Shown here: in pieces, positions 11,260 through 23,513 of the stretch | Layout of the letters: each line of letters starts with the position of its first letter | How positions within the stretch are numbered: the first letter of the stretch is position 1 | DNA from: Antennarius striatus | Taxonomy: Eukaryota > Chordata > Actinopteri > Lophiiformes > Antennariidae | Reading direction: 5' to 3' | Length of the DNA stretch: 64,000 nt | Assembly: GCF_040054535.1 (NCBI RefSeq) | Contig: NC_090789.1 | Location: forward strand, 1,286,697-1,350,696 | The notes under the pieces: generated by a model | The model's input: only the letters and a program-made list of their open reading frames with translations | What the model was told of the DNA's origin: nothing | The model's database searches: none | Position numbers and translations under genes: made by a program

Positions 11260-13179
11260 AACCACTGTTTGTTTTCAAATAGCTGCTCCGCTGCAGCTGC
11301 TTCCGGGTTGGCAGCTCGTTGCAGTACCGAGGATAGACACAGGGTGGTGCTGTCGCGCCCAAACGCTAAACATTAACAGAGAATGTCACTTCTAACCCGA
11401 TTTAACAGCTGGTCCATCCCACTCTGAGGACAAAGAGAGGTTAGAACCCCGAAACAAGGAGCAGGCCTAGGCTTACGTCACAGAAACCCACGGGTGAAAC
11501 CACTCTGGGTGGGTCTTATCTCATGCCTGGAAGAGTTTGGCTTCCCGGCCCAGGAGGGTGAATTAAAGGGCTTGGCCCTTTGTGTTGGTGCGTATCAGGT
11601 GTCAGAAAGTCAAACCAGTCACTGGTGAAATATTTACTTTTAATAAAACTTTATCAACAACCTTTACCAGGTGTAATTTTGATTAAACCAACTAGATTCA
11701 TGTGGTTTTCAGGGACGTCTTTTGAGATTTGAAATGGAACTTTAATCTATATTTAAACTCCAGCTGCAGATTATTGTAAAGATTCTTATTATTTCTTTAG
11801 TTTTGGTGGTTTTGTTTTAACCCTGGAGCCTTCTAGGCCCTCCATCCACACAGCACAACTGTCTGAATCTAATTTTACTTGCAGCTCATGACAGCTGGGA
11901 TGAATCCACACAAAAGACCAGCTGGTGTTCAGATCTGACCCACGTTTAATGGATTTACAAGTCAGTTCTGAGCGACTGGTTCTAAAGCAGAACTGGTTTT
12001 GACACCAAAACGTCTTAAAATAAACACGAATCCTTTTTTATTGTTGGAATCAAACTCCTTCCACCGAAGCTGCTTTGTGTTCTAATGTGTCTCAACATGC
12101 AGCAGGATATTGAGCAACAGTCCTGAAAAACACCCCCCAACCCCCAAATCCCACCCCCACCCACCCTGAGGGGCGTCAGGTCGCAGCAGCTGATCCAGAA
12201 CCAGAACCACCCGAACAACAGCTGCTGTCCAAGAAGAAATTTGCATTTCCTGTTTCTCCTCTTTTCCTTATTTTTTAAAAATATTTATTTGAGCTGTAAA
12301 TTGAGAAATGACAAAAAGACACAACACGATGACGAAATATGACGTCACCAAAATAGAGATTTGACATTAGACAGTCTATCAGGACATGACCGGGTCAGTT
12401 AACGGCACCTGGACTCGAACCGTGGCGTGGATCCGTCCGTCCCGGTCATCGCGGCCGTGAGACTCAGAACCTGTCAGACCGGTCCGACAAAAACAAAAAC
12501 CAAGGTGTCTGGTACGTGGGATCCAGGTGCGCGCATGCGCGGAGGAACCTTCGGCCTGCGTGTTGCGCGTGGGTCTGCCCTCAGGTGGGTGTCTGTGCAG
12601 GAATGTGTGTGTCGTGGGGCGTGTGGGGGCAGGACTGTTCGCGCCGTCAGCGCGCACGGACGCGCGCATTCTCCTCATTTCTCTGCAGAATCCGCGATAA
12701 ACGCGCATCAAAGGGACGCGCGTCTTTCGCGGGATTCCCTCTTACGTCTCAACTGACACAAACTTCCACTCATGTGTGGAAAAACCATCCATTTGGGTCC
12801 TTAAACCCCGGCTCAGGCTGCGCGTCCACACCCGTCCTCTGCGTGGGACGGTGCCAACCATCCCCGGCATGTTCGGGTTTATTTATAGGACGCCTGGCTG
12901 CGACCCTCCACCTCCTCTTCTTTTACGCGTCAGGGCTCAAGGGCACAACGGCAGGATTCGATCGTCCTCACTCATCAAGTTTGGGCAGGTATCGTGTCCA
13001 CGCCCCTCCGACGCGCGCAGGTGAGAACAGAGCAGGAAGTGTGTGTCAGCGCCGCGGATGGGAATGCAGCCGTGCGTTTGAAGGGGAGTCCGCTTTCTAT
13101 TTATTTATTTATTTTTAAAAATCACTTCTTAAATTTAATTAGAGTCTTAATTCCGGCTGGAATCCTGATTGGCGCAAAC
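11260..13179. other. Spacer between nrm and cdcp1, with both promoters
   Basis: nrm and cdcp1 are divergent, so this 1.9-kb stretch must hold both 5' ends. The left part is unremarkable. The right part (about 12.4-13.05 kb) is rich in CpG and includes GCGCATGCGC near 12532-12541, matching the NRF1 consensus, so it is the likely CpG-island promoter of cdcp1. No coding exon recognised. This is also where the two human synteny blocks meet. Confidence 0.5.
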
Positions 13180-16100
13180 ATGCGGCTCCGCCCGACCGGC
13201 GCGCTCCTGGCTGTCCTGTTCCTGACGCTCCTGGACCCGACAGGTGAGACGTTGTTTTCACGACAACATCTGTCCACGCCCGACTCGGTGACCCGTTTTC
13301 TGCCCCGTTTTATCACGTCCCAATCTTTTTTTTTCCTGAAACAAACACGAACAGTTGCGTCATTTCCCCACTTTGACGCGTCTCTCTGGCGCGCAGGTGA
13401 GGAAGAGGAGCAACGGCCGACGGTTTGAGAGGAACTCCATTTTCAAAAAGCTTTTACGAGGCTTTTATGGAGCTTCCGGGACGCACGAGCTCATGATGAC
13501 TTCATTAATGATTGACCAGCGATCGGCCGATGCGCCCTGAACCTGTCCTGTCCACCTAATCGATCACCACCCTGCCTCCACCGTGACGCTCTATCTCTTC
13601 TAGCGTTTGTGGGAAAAGTTGACTCAAACCTTTATTTTACCATCAATATTTTACCTTAAATTAAAATTTACAATTAAATTAATTTTTTTTAAAAGTGTTG
13701 ATTCGAACCCGTGACGTCATCCACGCCCTTTGTTTACTGTCCAAAGAGACGCTCCAGCCGCGGCGCTGCGTCCCGGTCGCGTTGCGTTCAAGTCCCTGCA
13801 GGTCCAGGTTGTGAATTCCTGGTGAAACTTTCTGTTAGAACTTGTGCAGATAACCAGAAGAAACACGGTGGGGACGTCCTAAACGTGCACATCCAATCAA
13901 ATCCCAGATTTACTGCAGACAGGAAGTGAAATCAAAGATTAAAAGTTAAAATTTCTCTCTCTTCTGGACGACATCTGGTTTTCAGTCTGGCTTCATAAAC
14001 ATAAAACCGAAACATGTGACTGAGGTTGTCATGGAAACGGCCCCTAATGGTTTTTAAAAGTTGCTTCAAGTCGCTCGTCACCAGAGTTCAACGGGGTCAC
14101 GTTGGTTTGGCGTTGCTCGACGGCGGGATGGGCGCGCCTGGAACCGTGTTTGCTCAGGCGTCAAAGACAAACTGACCGTTAGCGTGTGCTTAGCACGACA
14201 TGCTAAGTCTGGACGAAGACGTGTTGGCGTGTCTGAAGTGAGACGGCATGAATAACTAATGAGTCTACCTGAAAATATCAGTTTAAGGAGGATAAGATTA
14301 AATTCAAGCTGGCATAACGTGAAAAATGTCGTACATTTTTAAAAACTATTTTCTAGAAATACCTTTTTCTTCATTATGAAACGGTTTGCAGCTCATGTTT
14401 TATCATGCTACTGTTTAGCTTAGCATATTAGCATGCTGAGAGTTTCTACCTGTACAGGTAAACCTTGGTTACGTCGTTTGGGGTTATTTCGTTCTCGGTT
14501 ATACGTCGGTTTTCAACATTTTTTGATAGTATTCTCATATTTTGACCTGAAGGTGGCGCTAGACTTGTCCCGACATAACTACGCATCATTTCCTGTTTTC
14601 ATTTCCTGCACTAGCCAATCAGGAATCACCAACTCAGCATCTGTAAGCTAACCCCGATCTTCCCCGTCAGGATCCCAGCACACGGTGGTCCGACCGGACA
14701 AAGGTTCGACGGTGACGGTTTCCACGACGACGACAACGTCGAATCAGTGTTCCGTGTGCACCGTTAGCGGCGTGAACGACACGCAGACGTCCTGCCACGC
14801 CTCTCTGTCCCTGGTACCCGAGGAGGAAGTCAAACTACTGTTCCAGTGTCCCCAACCGATAGCGGAGGCGTTCACGGCGACGATCGGCCGCACCATCGGT
14901 GAGGTCACAACCCTTCAGGGTTAGCGTTAGCTCCTAAACGAGACAGGAAGTTCTCAAGTGGTCTCCTAATGTCACCCAGAATGCACGGAAGACTCCTGCA
15001 GCCCGTCGACGGTCGAAACCCAACCGTCTGTCTTGGCGGACCTGAGCCGCACCTTCACCTGGGAGCTCAAGGCGCCGGCGAAGACAATCGTGAGTCTGGA
15101 CATCCTCGGCGAGGGTCTGACGGAGTCCAGGCAGTCGTGTCCCGGCGGGCTACAGTTTTTAGTGGCCGTGTCCAAAACGAGCAGCAAAGGTCGGACTCGG
15201 TACTGCCCCGGCGGGTCCATCACCCGTTTGGACCTGCCCGACCAGGCAGTGGTGACCCTGGAGGTCAAACCGGGTACCGAAGTCAAGTCTGTGTTGTTCC
15301 AGGCCTCAGCTGGACCCCTGAGTAAGGCTTAATTTAGTTAGCGTTAGCAGCACTGCTAGCATTTATTAGCGATGTCTGTTTTTGATTCAGGGCATGTCAG
15401 TTTGATGTCTGTCTCTCTGTACCACCCCCAGAGGGACGGATCATGGTTGTAACCGTGGATTCCGACACCACTGTGGTCGTGAGCCGCGATCCCGAGGAAC
15501 CGGAGTGTAACGTTTGCTCCACCGACGGATCGACGCCAAACTGCAGTCCGACGGAAAAGACGCTAACCAACGTGGACAAACTGTCCCTGGAGTTCAGCTG
15601 CCCCAAACCTCAGGATGTTTACACCGTCAACATCCACCGGAAAATAGGTGGGGAACGTGTTTACTTCAGCTCAGACAGGAAGGATGTGGGACGAATTACG
15701 CTTTAATGACTTTGAAAAACATCTTCTCTCACACAGAATGCACCAAAACCTCGTGCACTCCTGCAGCGGGAGCCGTCGATCCCAGCCTCTTCCAGGACTT
15801 TAAACGATCCCTGACATGGGGCATTAGAGTCCCCGATCGGACAGTGTTGACCGTGGGCTTTCCCGCGGCACTAAAAGCGCTGTCCAGATCGGAAAGCTGC
15901 AACGATGGCCCCCAGTACTCCGTGAGCACGACCAACAGCGAGGGAAAGAGTAAAACCAGCAGCTACTGCAAAGGGGGAACCTTGTCCAGCCTGGACCTGC
16001 TGGGAGCGACTGCTGTGTTGATAGAGGCGCCCAAAGGAGAGGAGGTGGAGCCAACGGCTTTCACCGTCAAGGCGGCACCGAGAGGCGAGGAGACGGTTAT

Positions 16101-19100
16101 TTATGGAAACGTATTGTGAGATAAGAACTTTAGCAGCAGTTTTCAGCAGATATTCACAATAAAGCCAGGAAATGTAGGAGTGTTTGTGTGCCTGCAGGGG
16201 GCACCACTGAGTGTGAAGCTAGCATACTAAGTTTAGCGGGCACAATCTTTACACTGAGTACAGTTGTATATGAATATATAAAATTTAGCATGTTTGGTTG
16301 AGCTAACATTAGCTGGTTAGTCCCTCACTAGCAGACGGAGGGTCCAGTCTGGACCGTGAAGCCGATTAATTTTGAAGATTACGCTCAAAAAGTTACCAAC
16401 TCTGCGGGTAAAAACGAGACAACGAGAAGTCATTGACTCCACCTTCCTGTTCAGGTGGCAGAATGATGTCCGTGACCCCTGACCCCGACACCATCGTTAT
16501 GTTCACCCGCGTGGCTGAGGAGCCGGACTGCAGCGTGTGCGAGAACACGGAACCCAAACAGACGTGTAACCCGAGACACCTGACCCTGACGACGGCCTCC
16601 AACACCTCGGTGGAGTTCACCTGTCCTCGCCCTCAGGATGTCTTCACCGTGGAGGTCAACAAGGAAATAGGTACCGAGCTCAAAAACATTAGAGTTCTTT
16701 AGATGGAAGAAAAGTGTTTACCTGCTCTTCTTGGCTAATTCTAGACTGTGAGAAGAACCCCTGTCCAGGTGACGTCCTTCAGGCCAAGTCCTCCCTCTTC
16801 CCGGACTTCAATCGGACCTTCACCTGGGATCTAAAAGTTGTCTCCACTCGGGCATTCCAGCTGGACTTCCCAGAACCGGGGATGCGGCAAGTTGCCAAGG
16901 ATGAGGTCTGCGCAGATGGGAAGACGTACTCTCTCGTTTCCTATCTGCGTTCAGGACCAGCAAACATCGGAACCTTTTGCAAAGGAGGAACCGTGACCTC
17001 CGTTCTGGGTCGCTACAAGGGCCGCTTTGTTCTCCAGGTACCAGGGGACGAGACGCTGGACCCCCTGGACATTAAACTCAGTGTTGGGCCTGAGACCACC
17101 AGTAAGTCAACAGTCCAGAACAGGAACCTGAATGGTGTTTGGACTCCTGTTTGTTCTATAACCTGGTTTTTACCTCTCTCCAGTGGTTGCCATATTGAAA
17201 GTCAGTCTCCCTCGAGGCGTATCCGACACGGACTTCATTACGGCCAACTACCCCGGTGATTTTCCAAACAACCAGCAGATGCAATGGGACTTTACGGTTC
17301 CTGGGATGCACAACTACACAGTACTTTTCCAGCAACACACGGCTCCGGAATGTCTGAGCAAAGAGGTGGAGATGGAGTACCTGAAAAACGGAATGAAGGT
17401 GACCCAGCTGTCGCTGACCGACCCCCAGCCGGCTCACCAGCAGGGCAGCTTCAGCATGGTTCTGAAGAACTGCGAGACCAACCAGACTCTGCCGGGCCTC
17501 AACCTGGATTACAGAGTCTCCGTGATGAGGAGCGGTCATCCAGGTACGGATCTGGACCAGGACCATCTGCGAGTCCTGGTGGATCGTTTGATCCACTTTT
17601 TCTCCACTTCTTGATTTGAAAAGATTGATGATCCCATACTTTTCCTTTGGGATTCCTCGTCAGTGCTGTGCTCCGTGGACCTGACCAAACTCCCGGGAGT
17701 ATCGCTGCAGCTGGAGAACGTGGGCTCCGACCCCTACTGCGAGATGAGCGTCGGCTCTGAGGTCCAACAGAAGATCAATGTGGCCGTGGGTTCTAAAGCC
17801 AGCCTGTCCTTCTTGGACTGTCCAAATGAAGACGTGCGCCTGACTGCCAGGAAAATTATCGGTGGGAAGATTTTATCGTCATTAGCGGCTATTAAGCTTC
17901 ATCAAATTTAAGCTAGAAGACTCCCAGATGTGACATCACCTACCAGGAATGATGACATCACTGCTTTTTCAATCTCACATTGTGCCTTTTAAATTCCAGC
18001 GTGCCAAAAAATGTGGTCGTGCTCTGCGGTTCCGCTCACCGTGCCCAAACTGGACTCCTGTCTTCGGATGCCCCTCCATAGCTTCACCTGGGACCTCAGT
18101 GTCCCGAAGGACGGCACCCTGGATCTAACATCGCCCACGGGGAGCCTCAAGCAGTCGGTACCCGGCCAGGAGTGCAGTCAGTCCGTCTTGCTGCACGTGG
18201 CAGAGAGCGACGGCTTTCCTATCGGGGACTTCTGCTACAACGGTGTGGTCAAGAAGGTTCAGGTGCACGCCAACATCTCCGTCACAGCCACGGCCCAGGA
18301 CTTCAGCAGGATCAGAGGGCCTTTCCTCAACGTCAGCTTCAGTGAGGAGATCCCAGGTGAGACACTTCACTGTAATCAAACAGGAAATCAAACACACGAG
18401 GGCGCTGTTGTGCCACACATGTTTGAGAGCCCTCTTCCGTACCTTTCTGACTCGAGTCGTTTTTGCCATCCTTCTGCAGAGACCGTTATTTACAGAGTTA
18501 CTCCAAAGACATCCTCCCCGTCCCTGCTGGCCACCCCGAACTGGCCCGAGGGCATGAGGTCCTTCTCCACCGTGTCCTGGATCGTCTCTCTGCCGGGACA
18601 GTACCAGGCACAGATGGAGTTTGTCAACATCAGCCAGCCCAAATGCAAGGACCGGCACACCTCCCTCAAGGTGAGGATGCTGGGACAGGAGGAGGAGATC
18701 CTGAGCCGGCGGGAGGATGAGGAGGCAGAGGACAAGCTGGTGGTGCCGCAGAGTTTCTATCTCAACATGTCCAACTGTGTGCCGGAGGAGGGGCAGTTTG
18801 GAGCCGTGACCAGAATCGATCTGCAGAAGAAGACAAGTAAACGAGAAGGACAAACGTGTAGGCCAACAATTAGATCATTTAAAGTAGTTTAACTCTACCT
18901 CCTTTGGTGTCCACAGATCTCCTGGCCATCGTCCTCGGGATCGCTGGAGGTCTCCTTCTGCTGCTGACAGTGTTGGCGGTTGTTTGCATTGTCTTAAAGT
19001 AAGTTCCCCTGTAGGAAAACGTCATCCACATGTGGATTCACCCTAGCAACCTTTATTCTGGCCTGTATTTTATTGATTTGTTTTCGTTTGGTTTAACAGC

Positions 19101-19610
19101 AAGAAAAAGAAGATAGCCAAGAAGAACAAGGAGGCGTCCATCTACATGGGCAAAGGGAACATCTTCCGACCGGGCGATAGGCACTTCTCCAAAAGTCGCT
19201 CTGACAACGAATCTCATGTCTACGACTCCATCGATGAGACCATGGTGTACGGCCACCTGCTGGGCGACTCCAGCTACTCCGACAGCATCCAGGACCGCTA
19301 CAACGGGATGCAGCCAGACTCCTACCAAACGTTCACCGGCCCCACCGGCGAGGGGAAGCTGCCAACGATCGACGAGCCGGACAACGAGCCCGAGGTGGAG
19401 CGCTTCAACACATTCCTGGGGCCGTCCGACGGCTTCATGCCGCCCCGTCCGTGCACCCCCATCAACCGGCAGGACAGTCTCGGGTTCCAGGACAGCCGGA
19501 TGGTGGACAATGAGCTGTACACGTTCAAGAGCACCGGAGACATCAACACCATCCGCCTCTCCGGCGTCGACTTGGAGCCGCAACCGCCCATAATGGAGGA
19601 CTACTTGTAG
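13180..19610 (+). CDS. cdcp1: CUB domain-containing protein 1, with expanded ectodomain
   Basis: Thirteen coding exons: 13180-13243, 14671-14898, 14980-15321, 15432-15647, 15737-16084, 16455-16670, 16745-17101, 17184-17543, 17664-17861, 18000-18356, 18480-18836, 18917-18998 and 19100-19610, giving 1211 residues. CDCP1 is a single-pass surface glycoprotein phosphorylated by Src-family kinases. Exon 1 is the signal peptide (MRLRPTGALLAVLFLTLLDP). Exons 2-3, 4-5 and 6-7 are three copies of one two-exon module (CxVC...FxCPxPQDV, then CxxxxC...RTFTWDLK...YCxGG). Exon 8 is the CUB-like SANYPEGF-type exon, exons 9-10 a related module, and exon 11 matches human exon 7. Exon 12 is the membrane span, followed by a KKKKIAKK stop-transfer. 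The tail keeps SHVYDSIDETMVYGHLL, matching the human Tyr734/Tyr743 sites, and SYQTF near Tyr762. Human has 836 residues and nine exons, so two extra modules account for the size. Intron 5 needs a GC donor at 16085. Confidence 0.93.
14453..14640. repeat. Possible DNA-transposon fragment in cdcp1 intron 1
   Basis: Starts TACAGGTAAACCTTGG, which has the TA plus CAGG beginning of Tigger/pogo-like elements, followed by TACGTCG-type words. No matching opposite end was found, so this is a weak call. Confidence 0.3.
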
Positions 19611-20245
19611 ACCCGTGAGGGGCCACGGTACCGGTAACTCCAGACTGCACTGATGTGAACCTCGATCAGGGAACGGGAGTCCGTTGAGACCCTGAATGTG
19701 ATGTTTGGTCACGACCCCAAAGCTTTAATGAAAACGCTGTGACCCTCTTTTTGGTTTTTAAAGGACTTACTGTTCTCTGACGGCTAAATGACATTCATTC
19801 CATTCTCATGTCAATCCAGCAGATTAAGGCTGTTAGCTTTGTAGCTTAGAATAAAGAGATAAGAAGAAAACAGCGAGCCTGGATCCGTCCAGAGGAAACC
19901 AAAACCACAAACTTGCAGCGTTGCGTTGATAAATGGGATTGCATTGCCGTTTGATGGAATCGGACTCGTTGCGTTCCTCTGTTTACAGCCGTCATGCTAA
20001 GCTAAGCTAATTGCTGATTGCCAAACATACAAGCGATGTCGTTCTTTTGATGTAGCTTGGCCTTAAAGCAAGAAAAAAACACAAACTATTCCTTGAATGT
20101 TTCGTTCCGTAAACCAGCCGGGGAGCAATGCCTACAAATAAACGTGCGAGTATATCCGATACTCGCTTTGAAAGTGTTTTTAACTTTATATGTTCTAAGA
20201 AGTTTGTTTTTTCTGTCACCTGTAAATACAATTTAGTTTTTTTGC

Positions 20246-20251
20246 AATAAA
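20246..20251 (+). promoter_or_regulatory. Candidate cdcp1 polyadenylation signal
   Basis: AATAAA about 640 bases past the cdcp1 stop. An earlier AATAAA occurs near 19851. The region 19611-20270 is therefore probably cdcp1 3' UTR, and only some 250 bases separate it from the convergent clec3b end. Confidence 0.55.
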
Positions 20252-20528
20252 TTGGAAGAAAGTTGTTGGAAAACGGTGAACTTCTTGATTTTACCTGCTC
20301 ACACCCACATCTTTTTGGAGGACATCGGCTCGTCGTGTTTACCGTTGAAATGTTTTCACTGGAAACAACGAATGTGGAAGGTTTTACGCAGCTGAGGCAC
20401 GTTTTGCTGATGCAGGTGTTTTTCTCTTTTCGTTTGACTTTCCTGGAGCGTTTTTTTTACGGTTTATTCAGCGAGAACAATCAGATTTCATGAAGCCACA
20501 CGTCATGGAAATGAATGAAATAAAGTTA

Positions 20529-20534
20529 TTTATT
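20529..20534 (-). promoter_or_regulatory. Candidate clec3b polyadenylation signal
   Basis: Minus-strand AATAAA about 315 bases past the clec3b stop, giving a 3' UTR of ordinary length. Confidence 0.6.
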
Positions 20535-20847
20535 TCAATACGAAATCGCTGTCGATGCAGAGAAAATACAGCAGTCTACATGGATGCAGGAGCTCAAAGA
20601 AGGTTTTATAACAAGTTTTTATGGACACGTCTTTTGCCAAAGGAATTTTTAAAATCTGAAAAATATGTTTGAGATTCTTGTTTTTCTTCTGAAGGATTTT
20701 CAAAATAAAGGTAGAACTGATGGAGTCCGTTGGGGGTGGTCCAATCAGACCAGACGTTCCTCTTGGTGTCATCGTGACCGGGTTCAGGACCCAGCTGGTT
20801 ACAACAGAAGGCGAGCAAGCGGCGGCGGCGATGGCGGCCATGTTGGA

Positions 20848-22707
20848 TCAGACCACGTTGAACTGGCACACAGATGACTTCTCCTCCCGACAGTTCTCGT
20901 CGAACCACCTCCCTCCGGACGCCGCCGACAGGGTGACGCAGTTCTGGGCCGGACCCCCGTCGGGCTGAGGGGACCGGCTGTTGGACGCGTCCCAGTTTTT
21001 GTACGTGACGCTGGAGCCGGTGTGGTCCGCCCACACGCCCTCGGCCACCAGGTCGTTGACGCCCAGCCACACCCCCTCACCCGGCCCCACGCTCTGCCGG
21101 ACGTAGTCCCGGAGCTGCTCGTTCTCCTCGCTGGATGTGGGCGTGGCCAGGACCCCCCCAAGGTTGCTGCAGTCCTCGCTGGCGGCGTGGTAGCGTTTCC
21201 TCACGGGGTCTGCCAGGTAGCACTTCCTGTGGATCTTCATCCCCTTCAGACAGACTGATGAAGAGGAGCGAGCACAGAAATCAGGCGACTGCAAAGTAAT
21301 CTGATTACAAGGATTTATTAAGCAACAGGGCGACTGTTCTGGTCTCTGATTGGTTCATCTCTTTCACCATCTAATCTTAAATTATTTACCTCGTCTGCTT
21401 TGAATTTTATTTTTTTGTGAATTTAAGTTCTTAAGTTTGTTTCATTTTATCTACATTTGACTTCTTTTTAATACAGAGAGTCCTCAACATACAAACACAA
21501 TTGATTCCCAGAGGTTGTTCATAAGTTGAATTGTTCCTCAGTCCTTATTTAAAACAATTACAGGATATTAAAACAACACAGAATAAATAAAATACGTTTT
21601 CAGGTTGTTTAGAGTCATTCCTGAATATAGTTTAAAAAATACACACGTCTCACTGGACTTGACGTGTGTCTGCCACAAATACTGGAGTATAAAAATCACA
21701 AGAAAACTGTTAAAAGCTCATGATAGCATGTTACTGTAGAATAAATAAGAATAAAAACATCAAAATACGTATGTTTACTTCCGATATCTGCCGTTAAGCG
21801 TCATTCATTAAGCTGAGATGCTAACAGAGACAACAAGAGGAGGAAACGAGTGTTGGAGCTGCGTGAATGCAGCGGTGCTGCCCCCGGGGGAGTTGTGGCA
21901 GAAAGCGGGACTGCAGGACGATAGTCAGATATGGTGAAGTGCATTTGTTCCAATCTATGAATGTTCGTAATTCAAATGTTCATAAGTTGAGGACTACCTG
22001 TATTTGTAGATGTCATAAATGACTTTTCTACAACACAAAAAATATGACAAATATGATATCATTATGTCCCCCCCCCCCCACCGGATTTTTATAGTTTAAA
22101 TTGAAACTAAAAATGCATGTTTAAGCATTTTCAGAAGAAATAATTTATTAACAGTTAATTTGGGTTTAAAATGATTCATTTCTGTTTTAAAATAACAATT
22201 TAAAGCCTGAACTATTAAATAATAACCAGAAAAATCTAGTTTTCTGAAACCTGAGGTAACTTTCTGACACATTTGTCAAATATTTGTATATGAAAGCTTT
22301 AATTTTTGCTCAATCCAGAATGTTTTCACATGCAAAATACAGATGCATGCATCTGATTATATACATCAGGTTTTTCAGGAAAAAAACATCAAACTTATGA
22401 AACAGAAGTCTCCAAATCCTCTAAAGCGGGCCGCACCCGTCTGCAGCGCCAGCTGCTCCTTCAGGAGGTTCAGCTCCTGGACGATGTTGTCGATCTGTTT
22501 CTGGAGCTGCTCCACGGCGGCGTCCCTCGTCCCATCTCGAGAGGAAATTCAAAACCAGGGGTCAGAAACATAAAAACAGCGTCCAGGCGTTCCACACCTC
22601 TTCTATCTACCTTTCTTCACCACCTTCTTCTTGGGTTTCGTCTGCTGGAAGGAGCAGACGGTCAGAAGCAGGACGCCCAGCAGGATGCACACTCCTCTTA
22701 GCGCCAT
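20848..22707 (-). CDS. clec3b: Tetranectin (C-type lectin domain family 3 member B)
   Basis: Three coding exons on the minus strand: 22707-22611, 22535-22437 and 21254-20848, with phases that fit, giving 200 residues (human 202). Tetranectin is a secreted trimeric plasminogen kringle-4-binding protein. Exon 1 encodes the signal peptide (MALRGVCILLGVLLLTV) and a lysine-rich stretch (KPKKKVVKK) like the human heparin-binding tail. Exon 2 is the trimerising coiled coil, with heptads DNIVQELNLLKEQLALQ (human EVALLKEQQALQ). Exon 3 is the C-type lectin domain: KCYLADP, ASEDC, LRDYVRQSVG, WLGVNDLVAEGVW, TYKNWD, QPDGG and WFDENC, with the cysteine pattern intact. Acidic and amide residues around QPDGG and FDEN fit the calcium/kringle site. 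It is convergent with cdcp1 and next to exosc7, as in human 3p21.31. Confidence 0.95.
21473..22001. mobile_element. Tigger/pogo-like MITE, full length, copy A
   Basis: A 529-base element in clec3b intron 2. Its ends are inverted repeats: TACAGAGAGTCCTCAACAT on the left and the complement of GTTGAGGACTACCTGTA on the right, flanked by TA as Tc1/mariner insertions are. No transposase frame is present. Related copies are at 29117-29354, 37617-37820 and 34245-34340. The superfamily is inferred from the CAG end and TA target. Confidence 0.7.
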
Positions 22708-22850
22708 GGTCGGGTCGGTTCGGGCGGATCCGCCTCGGAGTCACGAAATTTATCTGTCGCTCGCTCCTCTTCCTCACTCCCTCCCTCTCACCTCTCCACG
22801 CAGAGGGAAACTCTGAAGTTCCATTAGCAGGAATTACAGCCAGACCTCAG

Positions 22851-22899
<49 letters not shown>

Positions 22900-23513
22900 A
22901 ACACGAACCAGAGCCAGGTCAGGAAAGCAGGTGGAGACGGGGTGAAGCAGCCACTGACTCGTCTGTTCCATAACCGTCTGAAGAGCCGGGTTACAGTTTG
23001 TTTCTTGGCTCAGAAGTTTAATTTAATATTGAATAACGACGGAATAAAATATTCGTTCCAAAACATGTTTTTTTAAGTCCTTCAGTTTCGACCTCATTCT
23101 GGAAAAATTCTGTCGTTTCCCGTTTCTGGGTGGAAGAGAAACGAATAAAAAGGCTTCATGAATTTGTCGTTTTACCTGAAGGTTTTTTGTTCTGACGCTC
23201 GGTTGGTTTTTGGTTCTCGTCCCGCAGACGTCTGAAGGGGGGGGGGCAATCCGGAGTCACATCTGGAATTCTGTTCTGCACCGCGACACGTGGCAGAAGC
23301 AGAAGGATGAAGAGAATTCTGCACATTTCTGTCCCGACAGCAGAGCTTTGATGTCACGGAGCAACAAAAATCTACTGATTATAAAAACATTAGCTTTAAG
23401 GACTTTTGTTTTATATGAAGAAAACAAACTGAAAACACAGAAAAAGGTCGTACAAATAAAACGCTTTATTAGAAAATTCTGTAAACATGTACAAACGTCG
23501 TGGAAGCAGGAAG
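22708..23513. other. Spacer between clec3b and exosc7
   Basis: Holds the clec3b promoter and, at 22853-22898, a (GT)n microsatellite. A minus-strand AATAAA at 23465-23470 lies 44 bases past the exosc7 stop and is its likely polyadenylation signal. No other gene recognised. Confidence 0.55.
22853..22898. repeat. (GT)n microsatellite
   Basis: An uninterrupted GT dinucleotide run of about 23 units upstream of clec3b. Confidence 0.95.

Noticed and set aside
12403-12440. B-box-like words (ACTCGAACC) as further tRNA genes, also near 9808 and 13700
   Set aside because: No acceptor stem, anticodon arm or A box could be paired around them.
20606-21161. Overlapping GC-rich frames across the clec3b lectin exon
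   Set aside because: Shadows of the real frame, which carries the complete C-type lectin motif set.
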